Source of the DNA: Candidatus Moranbacteria bacterium GW2011_GWF2_35_54
Lineage (GTDB): Bacteria; Patescibacteriota; Minisyncoccia; Moranbacterales; UBA9337
Direction of reading: 5' to 3'
Assembly: GCA_000990945.1 (NCBI GenBank)
Contig: LBQR01000008.1
Location: 1 to 37,946 of the forward strand
DNA: 37,946 nucleotides
The first letter of the stretch is position 1. The number at the start of each line of letters is the position of its first letter. Position numbers and translations under genes: made by a program. Positions 1 through 6,425 of the stretch are shown here, piece after piece. The notes under the pieces were generated by a model that searched no databases, was not told the origin of the DNA, and saw nothing but the letters and a program-made list of their open reading frames with translations.

Positions 1-1
1 A

Positions 2-100
2 ACTGCTCAGGATATGGAAAAAATTCAAAAAGCTGCTGAGGCAAATCAAGCTACTCTTAACGAGGTGGTAAAAAACAGACCAAAAGTTCCTGTGAAATAA
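2..100 (+). CDS. C-terminal end of an unidentified protein (5' partial)
   Basis: An open frame enters from the left edge and ends in TAA at 98-100. It gives 32 residues beginning TAQDMEKIQKAAEANQ and ending RPKVPVK. The tail is charged, Ala/Glu/Lys-rich and probably helical. No family can be recognised from this fragment. A hairpin with a T-run at 340-362 on the same strand could end its transcript. The frame is clear, but only the last 32 codons are visible. Confidence 0.55.
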   Translation, partial: TAQDMEKIQKAAEANQATLNEVVKNRPKVPVK

Positions 101-267
101 GAATATTCATAGGGAACGCGCCACGGCGTGTTTCTACCGTGTAAATAGAGTATATTTTATAGGTGCGATGGCAAATCCCTGTGCCAAGTTTCATTTCATG
201 CAAATAAAACAGAGCAGTGCTCGAACAGAGCGATGCTCTGTTCCTACGAAGATAAATTAAATACAAA

Positions 268-324
268 ACCCCCTCCCAACCCTGCCTACCGGCAGGCAGG
301 CTCCCCCTTAAAAATGGGGAGGGA
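268..324. repeat. C-rich/G-rich dispersed palindromic repeat, copy 1
   Basis: A run of CCCCCTCCCAACC, a nested palindrome around CTGCCTACCGGCAGG, and a closing GGGGAGGG can fold back on each other. A shorter relative with the same CCCCTCCCAACC start lies at 19618-19656. Both are intergenic, which marks a dispersed non-coding family. The minus-strand reading frame through it is low complexity and is not a gene. Confidence 0.7.
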
Positions 325-339
325 AAAGGATAAAAAAAC

Positions 340-362
340 ATCCTATTGCTAGGATATTTTTT
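340..362 (+). terminator. Rho-independent terminator
   Basis: A six-base-pair stem ATCCTA/TAGGAT with loop TTGC is followed by ATTTTTTG. It probably ends the transcript of the partial gene at the left edge. Confidence 0.5.
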
Positions 363-452
363 GCTATATATTTTATGGTCTATGCTTCATGATACATGTT
401 TCCGTGCTCTATGATCTATGTTTTATGATATATGTTCCATGCTCTATGATTT
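361..452. repeat. Degenerate short tandem repeats (ctatgatctatgtt type)
   Basis: About 90 bases are made of imperfect units such as CTATGATCTATG, CTATGCTTCATG and TTATGATATATG, between the terminator and the end of rplT. There is no constant unit and there are no unique spacers, so it is not a CRISPR array. The gene-free stretch 101-453 contains only this, the C-rich repeat and the terminator. Confidence 0.6.
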
Positions 453-453
453 T

Positions 454-744
454 CTATTTCTTCACCTCTTCCATAAATTTTCCAAATACTTCAGGATTTT
501 CGAGAGCCATTTGAGATAAAACTTTTCTATCTAGCTCGATATTTTTACCTTTTAGAACATCGATAAATTTACTATAAGATAATTCAAATTGCCTAACAGC
601 ATTGTTTAGCCTGATAATCCAAAGGGCGCGCATAGTTCGTTTTTTAGTTCGTCTGTCTCGATAAGCATATTTGCCCGCTTTCAAGAGAGCTTCCTTGGCA
701 GCGATAAAATTAGATTTTCTTCTCCACTTAAAACCCTTGGTCAT
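454..744 (-). CDS. rplT: Ribosomal protein bL20, start region disrupted
   Basis: This is large-subunit protein L20, which binds 23S rRNA early in assembly. The frame from its first ATG matches the family core (GKYAYRDRRTKKRTMRALWI, then LSYSKFI and the ELDRKVL region) but gives only 96 residues, against about 115 normally. Codons upstream to about 789 in the same frame read VKVSANKRRKNVLS, the expected N-terminal arm, but they contain no start codon and run into TAA. The nearest upstream ATG (CTAAGATGTTAAAGTT) is one frame off. Removing one T there would give MLRVKVSANKRRKNVLS, a normal L20 start. Either the assembly has a one-base error or initiation is unusual. It is last in the infC-rpmI-rplT order. 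Confidence 0.85.
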   Translation of the reverse strand: MTKGFKWRRKSNFIAAKEALLKAGKYAYRDRRTKKRTMRALWIIRLNNAVRQFELSYSKFIDVLKGKNIELDRKVLSQMALENPEVFGKFMEEVKK

Positions 745-781
745 GGATAGAACATTCTTTCTTCGTTTATTGGCGGAAACT

Positions 782-900
782 TTAACATCTTAGCATATTA
801 ACTCCGCCAGATGGCGGATTAGCAATGATTTATTTTTTAGATAAATCAACTAAAATTGTTTATATGTTAAAAAGTTGATATGTTAATATGTTTTATACTA
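782..900. repeat. atgttaatatgttaaa repeats with a tccgccNNNtggcgga palindrome
   Basis: The rpmI-rplT spacer holds a CCGCCAGATGGCGG palindrome and several ATGTTAATATGTT-like units. Further copies lie at 1080-1200, 2795-2822, 6370-6425, 7045-7082 and 21953-22035. The unit runs into the first codons expected for rplT. Confidence 0.65.
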
Positions 901-1084
901 GGGCTTTTAAAATATTTTTAGCTTCTTGCCCGACGATTTCTACATCAGATCGCTTCTTTCGCTTAAAACTACCGGTTTGTTTGCTATTAAAATGATTTTG
1001 TTTAGTGTATCTTCTTAAAACCTTTTTACCAGCCGTTACTTTGATTTTCTTTATCAGAGATTTTTTACTTTTCCATCTTAGCAT
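893..1084 (-). CDS. rpmI: Ribosomal protein bL35
   Basis: This is large-subunit protein L35: 63 residues, highly basic, with the family pattern KSKKSLIKKIKVTAGKKVLR then FKRKKR. The start chosen is the ATG at 1084-1082, giving MLRWKSKKS, which aligns with the usual MPKLKTKKS. A longer frame back to 1105 only adds MADGGAY, translated from the repeat palindrome. The start codon lies inside the repeat word ATGCTAAGATG, so the dispersed repeat appears to supply the initiation region. It sits between infC and rplT, the standard bacterial order. Confidence 0.9.
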   Translation of the reverse strand: MLRWKSKKSLIKKIKVTAGKKVLRRYTKQNHFNSKQTGSFKRKKRSDVEIVGQEAKNILKALV

Positions 1085-1085
1085 A

Positions 1086-1200
1086 TAAGCTCCGCCATCC
1101 GCCAACTGGTCGGAGGCGGATTAGCAATGATTTACTTTTAAAATAAATTCAATTACAGACTTGTTTATATGTTTAAATGTTTATATGTTAAATTGTTTTA
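1086..1200. repeat. Palindrome plus atgtt-type repeats between infC and rpmI
   Basis: It contains CCGCCATCCGCC...GGAGGCGGA followed by TTAGCAATGATTTA (also seen at 813-826) and units of TTTATATGTTTAAATG. It is the same family as in the rpmI-rplT spacer. Confidence 0.6.
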
Positions 1201-1205
1201 GTTAT

Positions 1206-1748
1206 TTATTCTGGGGCAATTAGGATATTAAATCCACCCGGAAATCTTTTTATATCTTCTTCTATTTTATGAGGAATGTCAATGGTGGCAACAAACTTTC
1301 GAATACCGGCAACTGCTAGATCTTGATGGGCTTTTTCTCTACCTCTTAAGCGCAATTCAATCTTAACTTTGTTTCCCTTGCTTAAGAATTTTTCCGTTTG
1401 TTTCTTTTTAAATTCTAAGTCATGAGAATCAGTTCGAACGCCCAAGCGGACACCTTTTACGTCAGTCTTTTTTTGTTTAGCTTTATTTAACCGGTCTTGT
1501 TTGGATTGGCTGTATTGAAATTTTCCAAAATTAGCTATCTTACAAACAGGTGGATTGGCGTTGGGCGCAACTTCGACTAGATCTAAACCTTTAGACTTAG
1601 CTAGGGCAATTGCATCAACGTTGTTCATCTCGCCAATCTGCTCTTTATTTTCACCAATAACGAAGACAATCGGCGTTCTAATATACTCGTTTACTCTGTA
1701 ACGAGGCTTTGTTTGGATTGGTTTTCTTTTTACGTGGCGTCTTCGCAT
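1206..1748 (-). CDS. infC: Translation initiation factor IF-3
   Basis: The protein is 180 residues, normal for IF-3, which binds the 30S subunit and checks initiator tRNA pairing. The N-terminal domain is seen in YRVNEYIRTPIVFVIGENKEQ and GLDLVEVAPNANPPVCKIANFGKF. A basic linker and the C-terminal domain follow (KGVRLGVRTDSHDLEFKKKQ, KVKIELRLRGRE). The start is a normal ATG rather than the AUU of enterobacteria. The strongly basic MRRRHVKRKP leader is plausible, though a later start cannot be excluded. It is first gene of infC-rpmI-rplT, downstream of ssrA. Confidence 0.95.
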   Translation of the reverse strand: MRRRHVKRKPIQTKPRYRVNEYIRTPIVFVIGENKEQIGEMNNVDAIALAKSKGLDLVEVAPNANPPVCKIANFGKFQYSQSKQDRLNKAKQKKTDVKGVRLGVRTDSHDLEFKKKQTEKFLSKGNKVKIELRLRGREKAHQDLAVAGIRKFVATIDIPHKIEEDIKRFPGGFNILIAPE

Positions 1749-1788
1749 TGTAAATATTTTCTTAATTGTTTTTTAATAAATCTTCTAT

Positions 1789-1827
1789 CGCGTAAAATCT
1801 ACTCGCCAAAGCTCATGATTTTACGCG
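1789..1827 (-). terminator. Perfect 11-bp hairpin just 3' of tmRNA
   Basis: Arms CGCGTAAAATC (1789-1799) and GATTTTACGCG (1817-1827) pair perfectly around a 17-base loop. The hairpin begins one base past the tmRNA discriminator. No U-run follows, so it may serve 3' processing or protection rather than intrinsic termination. Confidence 0.5.
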
Positions 1828-1828
1828 G

Positions 1829-2239
1829 TGGAGCTGGTGGGAATTGAACCCACGTCCAGAATTGGCTAGAAAAACATTTCTACAAGTTTATTTTGTCTTT
1901 TTTCTGTTTGCAACAACAGAAGTTTAAATCAATACATTTAAGACAAACGAACTTTATTGATCGATCCTTCAATTAGCTTTGCCAGTTACGCGAAGGAGAC
2001 ATAGATGGCTATTCTAGTGTTTGACACCGAGCTCTGCTTACTAGAAATAGGCAGTTCGATGGCTGAGCAATTTAGGCTACAGCAGAAGCGAAAGATGGTG
2101 CAAAAGCGTTAGCGATTGCGTTCTTTGCCTTTGATATAAAGTTTGCACTTATAATCGTGTAACCAGGTTTTACGACTATTATTACTTGAGTCGACTTGCT
2201 TAGCTTTTAAAGTTCAAACTGTCGAAACTAGACAGCCCC
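1829..2239 (-). ncRNA. ssrA: Transfer-messenger RNA (tmRNA)
   Basis: The tRNA-like half is clear. The 5' end GGGGCUGUCUAGUUUCGACAG pairs with the 3' end CAGCUCC-A, and the T-arm reads GGGTTCAATTCCC. The resume codon is GCA at 2146-2144, preceded by AAGT as in many tmRNAs, and the tag frame ends at TAA (2074-2072). The tag is 24 codons, starting ANFISKAKNA and ending FASAVA. That is longer than the 10-11 residues of E. coli but ends in a small hydrophobic degron-like tail. A full CCA is not encoded (ACCG follows). It lies next to smpB, its partner. Length is about 411 nt. Confidence 0.93.
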
Positions 2240-2284
2240 GATTATAATACTTTTCATAAAAATATCATTAGCGCGAATGTCTAT

Positions 2285-2709
2285 CTATCCTATATTACGA
2301 AGAAGTCTCTTCATTTTTTTCGCAGAGTCCTTCTTTTTTATGTCTTCTCTTTTGTCGTATTCTTTTTTACCACGACCAACACCAAACTCAAGCTTGATAA
2401 GTCTTTTCTTAGTATAAACCCGAATAGGCACAAGTGTCAAGCCTTTAACATTTCAGATTTTTTGAGTAACAATTTCCGAGAATGTCTTGGATCATAATTA
2501 ATAGGGATGCCCGCAAACTTATAAAAAGGGATGTCCGCATTGGTTAAATAAAGTTCATTGCCCTTAAAAGTTACGAAACTTCCCTTGAGACTGAGATGTC
2601 CGGTTTTAATTGACTTTACCTCCGCTCCAGTCAAAACTAAACCCGCCTCATATTTATCGGTGAGGGTATAGTCAAAATGAGCTCGTTTGTTTACGGCTAT
2701 AGTAGTCAT
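2285..2709 (-). pseudogene. smpB: SmpB, tmRNA-binding protein, frameshifted with a missing segment
   Basis: SmpB binds tmRNA and delivers it to stalled ribosomes. The first 90-codon frame shows VNKRAHFDYTLTDKYEAGLVLTGAEVKSIK and DPRHSRKLLLKKSE, then stops after MLKA. In another frame directly downstream comes the rest: GLTLVPIRVYTKKRLIKLEF, GRGKKEYDKREDIKKK, ending at TAG 2287-2285. SmpB normally has about 11 residues between the KKSE region and GLTLVP. Here only ATGTTAAA lies between, so roughly 25 nt appear lost, shifting the frame. The intact tmRNA next door argues for an assembly error or a very recent lesion. Family identity is certain; functional state is not. Confidence 0.88.
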
Positions 2710-2836
2710 GGTCTTAGTGTAGCAGAAATGGGGTAAGTATCAAGTATTATGAATTAAGAATTATGAAAAAATAATACCAGTGTGCAAAGTTGAAATTGCT
2801 AAATGGTTATATTGTTAAATTGTTCGCTGCTTAGTT

Positions 2837-2926
2837 TGTCATTCCGACTCGCCTCGCTAAAGCTACTGCGAAGCGGGCCGAATGAATCTTCATACTCGAA
2901 GATTAGAAGTGGAGGAATCTAAGATG
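2837..2926. repeat. tgtcattccg-type dispersed repeat
   Basis: It starts TGTCATTCCGACTCGCC and ends GGAGGAATCTAAGATG. Related elements lie at 6251-6361, 30249-30306, 32144-32245 and 33463-33574. The gene-free stretch 2710-3130 holds this, a short atgtt-type run near 2800, and two hairpin terminators. Confidence 0.65.
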
Positions 2927-3006
2927 CTAAGTTAATTTTAAATAATTTATTTAAGAAAATTTGAAAAAGTTATCGACATTTCATAATTTTTTCTACTATC
3001 GGATTT

Positions 3007-3043
3007 ATCCCTAGAAAGCGCACACGCTTTCTCGGGATTTTTT
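3007..3043 (+). terminator. Strong rho-independent terminator with no gene upstream on its strand
   Basis: ATCCC, one mismatch, then AGAAAGCG/CGCTTTCT with loop CACA and closing GGGAT give 13 pairs, followed by TTTTTTATTT. No plus-strand gene precedes it here. Confidence 0.6.
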
Positions 3044-3070
3044 ATTTGGTAAAAATAAAAAATTAGAATT

Positions 3071-3103
3071 GGGGCGGAAGATGTTTAGATAAACATCTTC
3101 CGC
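3071..3103 (-). terminator. Hairpin terminator after the gene at 3131
   Basis: A perfect 14-base arm pair GCGGAAGATGTTTA/TAAACATCTTCCGC (3074-3103). On the minus strand it is followed by CCCCAATTCTAATTTTTT. It lies just 3' of the gene whose stop is at 3131. Confidence 0.6.
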
Positions 3104-3130
3104 TTGTGCTCGCTCAATTTTGAGCGGGTT

Positions 3131-3334
3131 TCATGCTATCGTAAAAGGTTGAATTGTCACTGTGCAACCTTTGTCATCCAAAATGAGATTTACAATTGAA
3201 AAACCTACCGCATTTTGCAGGGTGCGCTTCCTTAATTTAGAGAACTTTTCGTGACAGATTAGGGAAGCTTTTCTGGTGGGTAAATTTTCAAAAGTTATTC
3301 CCTCACCTACGTATTGGATATTTTCTGCAGCCAT
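3131..3334 (-). CDS. Hypothetical protein, 67 residues
   Basis: The start chosen is ATG 3334-3332 (MAAENIQYVGEG) because a strong AAGGAGGGG ribosome binding site sits just upstream; an earlier in-frame ATG at 3385 has none. The protein has no signal peptide or membrane segment and no family I recognise. The middle is basic (EKFSKLRKRTLQN) and the end is beta-like (VNLILDDKGCTVTIQPF). It is a single-gene unit with its own terminator downstream. Confidence 0.6.
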   Translation of the reverse strand: MAAENIQYVGEGITFENLPTRKASLICHEKFSKLRKRTLQNAVGFSIVNLILDDKGCTVTIQPFTIA

Positions 3335-3500
3335 TTTCCCCTCCTTAAAAAAATGAGATTGACCAGCATCGACCCATTGACCCAAATCTAATTTTTCTTT
3401 CTTTTATTTTTTAATGAGCAAGAGGATTCTATTTGAAAACCAGTATGTCTATAGTTTAACAAATATTTGTAATTATGCAATTTTTATTCATTATTGATGT

Positions 3501-3542
3501 AAATTAAAAAAGTGACTCATCTCTCAATGAGAGGGGAGCCAC
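3501..3542 (-). terminator. Rho-independent terminator for the gene at 3567
   Basis: On the minus strand GTGGCTC...GAGTCAC encloses an inner CTCTC-ATT-GAGAG stem and is followed by TTTTTTAATTT. It ends the transcript of the gene at 3567-3887. Confidence 0.7.
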
Positions 3543-3566
3543 CTTGATGATACTTGTGGATTGGGT

Positions 3567-3887
3567 CTATGCGGTTTCCAGGCAGGCAACTTCGGAATGT
3601 TTTTTCAGCTGTGCTTCAAGAAAATTTTTCACAGCCGTTCGCACCGTATCAGTTATGACATCGCAAGACTTAGTAAGTCCACGAAAAGTCTGAGGTTCAA
3701 TAGTTCTGAGTGCATTGATAACCGGCCTTATTTTCCCTTTCCCTAAGTCCTTGCACCCCAGGAATTCTTGGAATCCCTTTTCCACAGCGGGAGTTATTTC
3801 TCCAGGGCTAGAATTTTCATTCTCGGGATAAAATCCCGATTGCTTCAGTGCTCTTACTGCATGATTTATTCTGCTTGCGTTACTCAT
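3567..3887 (-). CDS. Hypothetical protein, 106 residues
   Basis: The frame is complete, with an AGGGGG ribosome binding site just before the ATG and a strong terminator after the stop. The protein is soluble and mostly helical (INHAVRALKQSGFYPEN, VRTAVKNFLEAQLKKH), with no recognised motif. The 3386-3566 spacer upstream of the neighbouring gene holds only this gene's terminator. A real gene is likely; the function is unknown. Confidence 0.6.
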   Translation of the reverse strand: MSNASRINHAVRALKQSGFYPENENSSPGEITPAVEKGFQEFLGCKDLGKGKIRPVINALRTIEPQTFRGLTKSCDVITDTVRTAVKNFLEAQLKKHSEVACLETA

Positions 3888-4023
3888 AATGCCCCCTGTA
3901 TGATTGTTAAGGGTTTTTATTTAAAACCCAAGTGGGATAACTAAAATAATGTTAAATTAAATGCACTTTAAAGTCAATATTTATTTTTCCTGTAGCATAA
4001 TTAAAAATGACTCACTTTAAGAT

Positions 4024-4035
4024 TCGAACCCCATA
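4024..4035 (-). other. T-arm-like tRNA fragment beside a GIY-YIG gene
   Basis: The minus strand reads GGGGTTCGAATC just after the stop of the GIY-YIG gene at 4049. It looks like a tRNA T-loop but has no rest of a tRNA around it. Twelve bases is weak on its own. Confidence 0.3.
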
Positions 4036-4048
4036 TTTTGTGAGTTCT

Positions 4049-4282
4049 TTATAGAAAATGCTTTTTTACAAATGCTCTCCCTGATCCAGTCTTTAAATAT
4101 TTTTCAAATTCAAAAGCTTTGTATTTATTTTGAATTGCAAAATAAAATTCCAGCTCTATTGGTAAACGATTTGCAGTTGCCGGCACATATCCTTTTTGAT
4201 GCCGACTTATTCTTTCCTTAAGATTATCTGTGCACCCAACATAATAGCCATCTTTACATTTGATGCTATATACATAATGCAT
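4049..4282 (-). CDS. Small GIY-YIG domain protein (copy 1)
   Basis: It is a single-domain GIY-YIG nuclease fold of 77 residues from ATG 4282-4280 (MHYVYSIKCKDG). The YVY...YVG core motif, then RISRHQKG, EFYFAIQNKYKAFEFEKYLKTGSGRAF and a basic end match the stand-alone UPF0213/UvrC-N-like family. The longer frame back to 4339 starts in repeat sequence and is unlikely. It lies downstream of tRNA-Ser(GCU), with a 3' tRNA fragment between them. Two relatives are at 18226 and 22128. The substrate is unknown. Confidence 0.85.
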   Translation of the reverse strand: MHYVYSIKCKDGYYVGCTDNLKERISRHQKGYVPATANRLPIELEFYFAIQNKYKAFEFEKYLKTGSGRAFVKKHFL

Positions 4283-4325
4283 ACTTTTTTGTTTTATGTA
4301 TTGAACTCGCTTTCGCATATCTACA

Positions 4326-4411
4326 GCGGACTGCGTCACGTCGTAGGTTTTGCTACTGCGAACTGAATCTCGCTTACGCGTAGCTACCTGGCGGACTGCG
4401 TCACGCCGTAG
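4326..4411. repeat. Two copies of a 21-bp repeat
   Basis: A 21-bp word beginning GCGGACTGCGTCACG and ending CGTAG occurs at 4326-4346 and 4391-4411 with one mismatch. TTCGCTAAAGCTACG-type words nearby also recur around 2850. The gene-free stretch 4283-4617 consists of these and the tRNA fragment. Confidence 0.6.
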
Positions 4412-4465
4412 TTATAATGTAGTTTTAGCGAAATCTGACTTCGCTAAAGCTACGTCATGACGAAG

Positions 4466-4484
4466 GCGGAGAAGGAGGGATTCG
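4466..4484 (-). repeat. Partial copy of the tRNA-Ser(GCU) 3' end
   Basis: The 19 bases GCGGAGAAGGAGGGATTCG are identical to 4617-4635, the acceptor and T-arm end of the intact tRNA-Ser 150 bp away. The copy stops within the T-loop. It resembles an attachment-site duplication or a recombination scar. Confidence 0.75.
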
Positions 4485-4617
4485 GTCACAAATATTTTTA
4501 CTGGTGTAAAAATTTTTCGACCCCGTCTCGCGGTGCTTCGCACATCGCTCCGACTTTCTCACCCTCACGAAAGCCAAACTCTTGGCTTTCTCTTCTCCTT
4601 ATTCACTTTGTTCACTG

Positions 4618-4706
4618 CGGAGAAGGAGGGATTCGAACCCTCGATACGGTATTACCCGTATAACAGGTTAGCAACCTGCCGCTTTCAGCCTCTCAGCCAC
4701 CTCTCC
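4618..4706 (-). tRNA. tRNA-Ser (anticodon GCU)
   Basis: The acceptor GGAGAGG pairs with CTTCTCC and the discriminator is G. The anticodon stem-loop reads CAGGTTGCTAACCTG with GCT in position. A long variable arm (ACGGGTAATACCGT) marks a class II serine tRNA, and the T-arm is GAGGGTTCGAATCCCTC. CCA is not encoded. Length is 89 nt. Confidence 0.93.
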
Positions 4707-4880
4707 ATGGGTTTGAATTTTTATCAAACGCAAACCACAATAAAAATGATATCAATAAAAATAGATTAAGGCAAGCCAATTATAATAATTGGATTTTCCG
4801 ATAGACCAGCTCTTATCTTTTTTATCTTTTTGGAGTAAAATATAAAGTAGATAAGATAAGAATTTAAGGCATAATCTCTT

Positions 4881-5327
4881 ATGAAAAATAAAATTTTTTT
4901 GATTCTAATAATTTTCGTAGCGATTTTTGCTTTGAATTTTATTTGGGAAGCGACGCATTCTTTTTTGTATACTCCTCATTATTCTGGATTTAGCAATTTT
5001 ATTTTCGTGCACATTAAAGCTAGCTTGGGAGATGTGTTATTGATTGCGATAATGTATTTAAGCGGATTTTTTGTTTTTAAAAATAACCGATGGTTTTTGC
5101 TCAAAAGAAAATATCCTTATATGTTTTTAGTTTCCCTAGGTTTTTGTCTAGCGGTAATAGTTGAAAACTTTGCGCTGAAATCCGGCCGCTGGGTTTATAA
5201 TGATTGGATGCCGATTATTCCGCTTTTTAATATCGGATTAACTCCAGTTTTGCAATTAACTATTTTGCCACCTGTAATTATGTGGATAACGTTGAAATAT
5301 TATGAAAAATATTTCGGAGATAGATAA
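4881..5327 (+). CDS. Small integral membrane protein, 148 residues
   Basis: Four hydrophobic segments are visible at about residues 5-22, 41-66, 79-97 and 117-140, with basic loops such as LLKRKYPY between them. Conserved-looking points include NFIWEATHSFLY in the first loop and LKSGRWVYNDWMP before the last helix. I associate this kind of protein with CPR genomes but know no function. It stands alone after tRNA-Ser, with a TAAAAT-like -10 near 4836. Confidence 0.65.
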   Translation: MKNKIFLILIIFVAIFALNFIWEATHSFLYTPHYSGFSNFIFVHIKASLGDVLLIAIMYLSGFFVFKNNRWFLLKRKYPYMFLVSLGFCLAVIVENFALKSGRWVYNDWMPIIPLFNIGLTPVLQLTILPPVIMWITLKYYEKYFGDR

Positions 5328-5449
5328 AAGCGCATTGTTTCTTGAATTCAAGCCAGTTTAATTTGTTAATTTCTGAAAAATAAATTATAATAATGTAGTC
5401 TCGAATCAAATAATAATATTGTAAAAAAATAAAAAATATGCAAGCAACT

Positions 5450-6130
5450 ATGAAAAAAATAATCCTAATGAGTTTAATATTTTCTTTAGCTTTGGGCTTC
5501 TCTTTTGGCGCCAATGCAACAAGTGTAAGCTATACCCCAACAGTGAAGATTAAAAAATCAGCCGATACCTATGTTACTTTGCAGATAGTTTCGACTAATT
5601 TAAAGAAAAAAGATGTAAAAGTTAAAATAAAAATTGAAAAAATCGATGCCGACGACGATGACACTAAAATTTTCGAAAAAACTTTAAATAAAAGCGGGAA
5701 AGTAGATATTAAAGTTGACGGTTTAGCTAAGGATAATGCATATTCTTTTAGCGTAGCTATAAAAAAATCATCAGATAGAGATTATTCAGATTATTCCAGT
5801 GAGGTGTCGGTTAATGCCGAAGGAACTTTTGATTATAATCCCGCATTGAGTATTAAAGATGAAACTAGCTCGACTATGGTTTTGGACGTAACGTCAACTA
5901 AATTAAAGAAAAAGAAGACGATAATTAAAGTTAAGATAGAAAACAAAGATACTGATAAAACTGAAACCAGAACTTTTACTAAGACTTTAAATAAAAACGG
6001 AAAAGCAGAGATTACGATTGATAATTTGTCCAAAGATACTGAATATAGCATTAAGGCATTGGTAAAGAAAAGTAAGGATAAAGGATTTTCTGAATATTCC
6101 AATGAAGAGTCTGCTACAACTGAAGATTAG
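5450..6130 (+). CDS. Secreted protein with two fibronectin type III-like repeats
   Basis: The start chosen is the second ATG (MKKIILMSLIFSLALGF), which begins a signal peptide ending near GANA; an ATG four codons earlier is possible. The mature part is two homologous repeats of about 95 residues sharing STxLKKK, KVKIxIE, KTLNKxGK, IxxLxKDxxYS and the S-x-YS-x-E end. That is a beta-sandwich, Fn3-like pattern. It is Lys- and Asp-rich. It is probably an exported adhesin-like or matrix protein; no catalytic residues are evident. The two repeats look like a tandem duplication. Confidence 0.75.
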   Translation: MKKIILMSLIFSLALGFSFGANATSVSYTPTVKIKKSADTYVTLQIVSTNLKKKDVKVKIKIEKIDADDDDTKIFEKTLNKSGKVDIKVDGLAKDNAYSFSVAIKKSSDRDYSDYSSEVSVNAEGTFDYNPALSIKDETSSTMVLDVTSTKLKKKKTIIKVKIENKDTDKTETRTFTKTLNKNGKAEITIDNLSKDTEYSIKALVKKSKDKGFSEYSNEESATTED

Positions 6131-6152
6131 TTTTGACTTTTAGATGTTTGGC

Positions 6153-6193
6153 AAAATAAACCTCGTAACTTATGAATCGAGGTTTTATTTTTT
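6153..6193 (+). terminator. Rho-independent terminator
   Basis: AAAATAAACCTCG pairs with CGAGGTTTTATTTT (one bulged A) and a T-rich tail follows. It ends the Fn3-like gene. Confidence 0.75.
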
Positions 6194-6250
6194 ATGGTAA
6201 AATATAGAAGATATACGATTTAGGATTTATGATTTGGGAAATTTTAGTTT

Positions 6251-6361
6251 TGTCATCTCGAGCGTAACGATAGTGAAGTCTAGAGATCTGAACTTTTGGT
6301 TTATTTGAGATTTCTCCATGCATAAATTTTGAGTACAAAATTTATTTAGTCGAAATGACAC
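6251..6361. repeat. tgtcat-bounded dispersed repeat
   Basis: It opens with TGTCATCTCGAGCG and closes with CGAAATGACA, so the ends are inverted. It is the same family as at 2837 and 32144. Confidence 0.6.
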
Positions 6362-6369
6362 AAAAAATA

Positions 6370-6425
6370 AAATTGTTAAAATGTTAATATGCTAACGTGC
6401 TAATCCGCCAGCTGGCGGAGCTAAA
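6370..6425. repeat. atgttaatatg repeat ending at a start codon
   Basis: It reads ATGTTAATATGCTAACG, then TCCGCCAGCTGGCGGA, then GCTAAAATG. The final ATG is the first possible start of the gene at 6426. Confidence 0.65.

Noticed and set aside
57-341. Minus-strand 94-codon frame with PAGRQG
   Set aside because: It is a translation of the C-rich palindromic repeat and its surroundings; no ribosome binding site and no family.
361-452. Possible CRISPR array
   Set aside because: Units are imperfect and contiguous with no constant repeat and no unique spacers; the same holds for 21953-22035.
4457-4769. Two plus-strand open frames across the tRNA-Ser region
   Set aside because: They read antisense through the tRNA and its partial copy (EGFEPSIRY-like text is tRNA-derived), not a gene.
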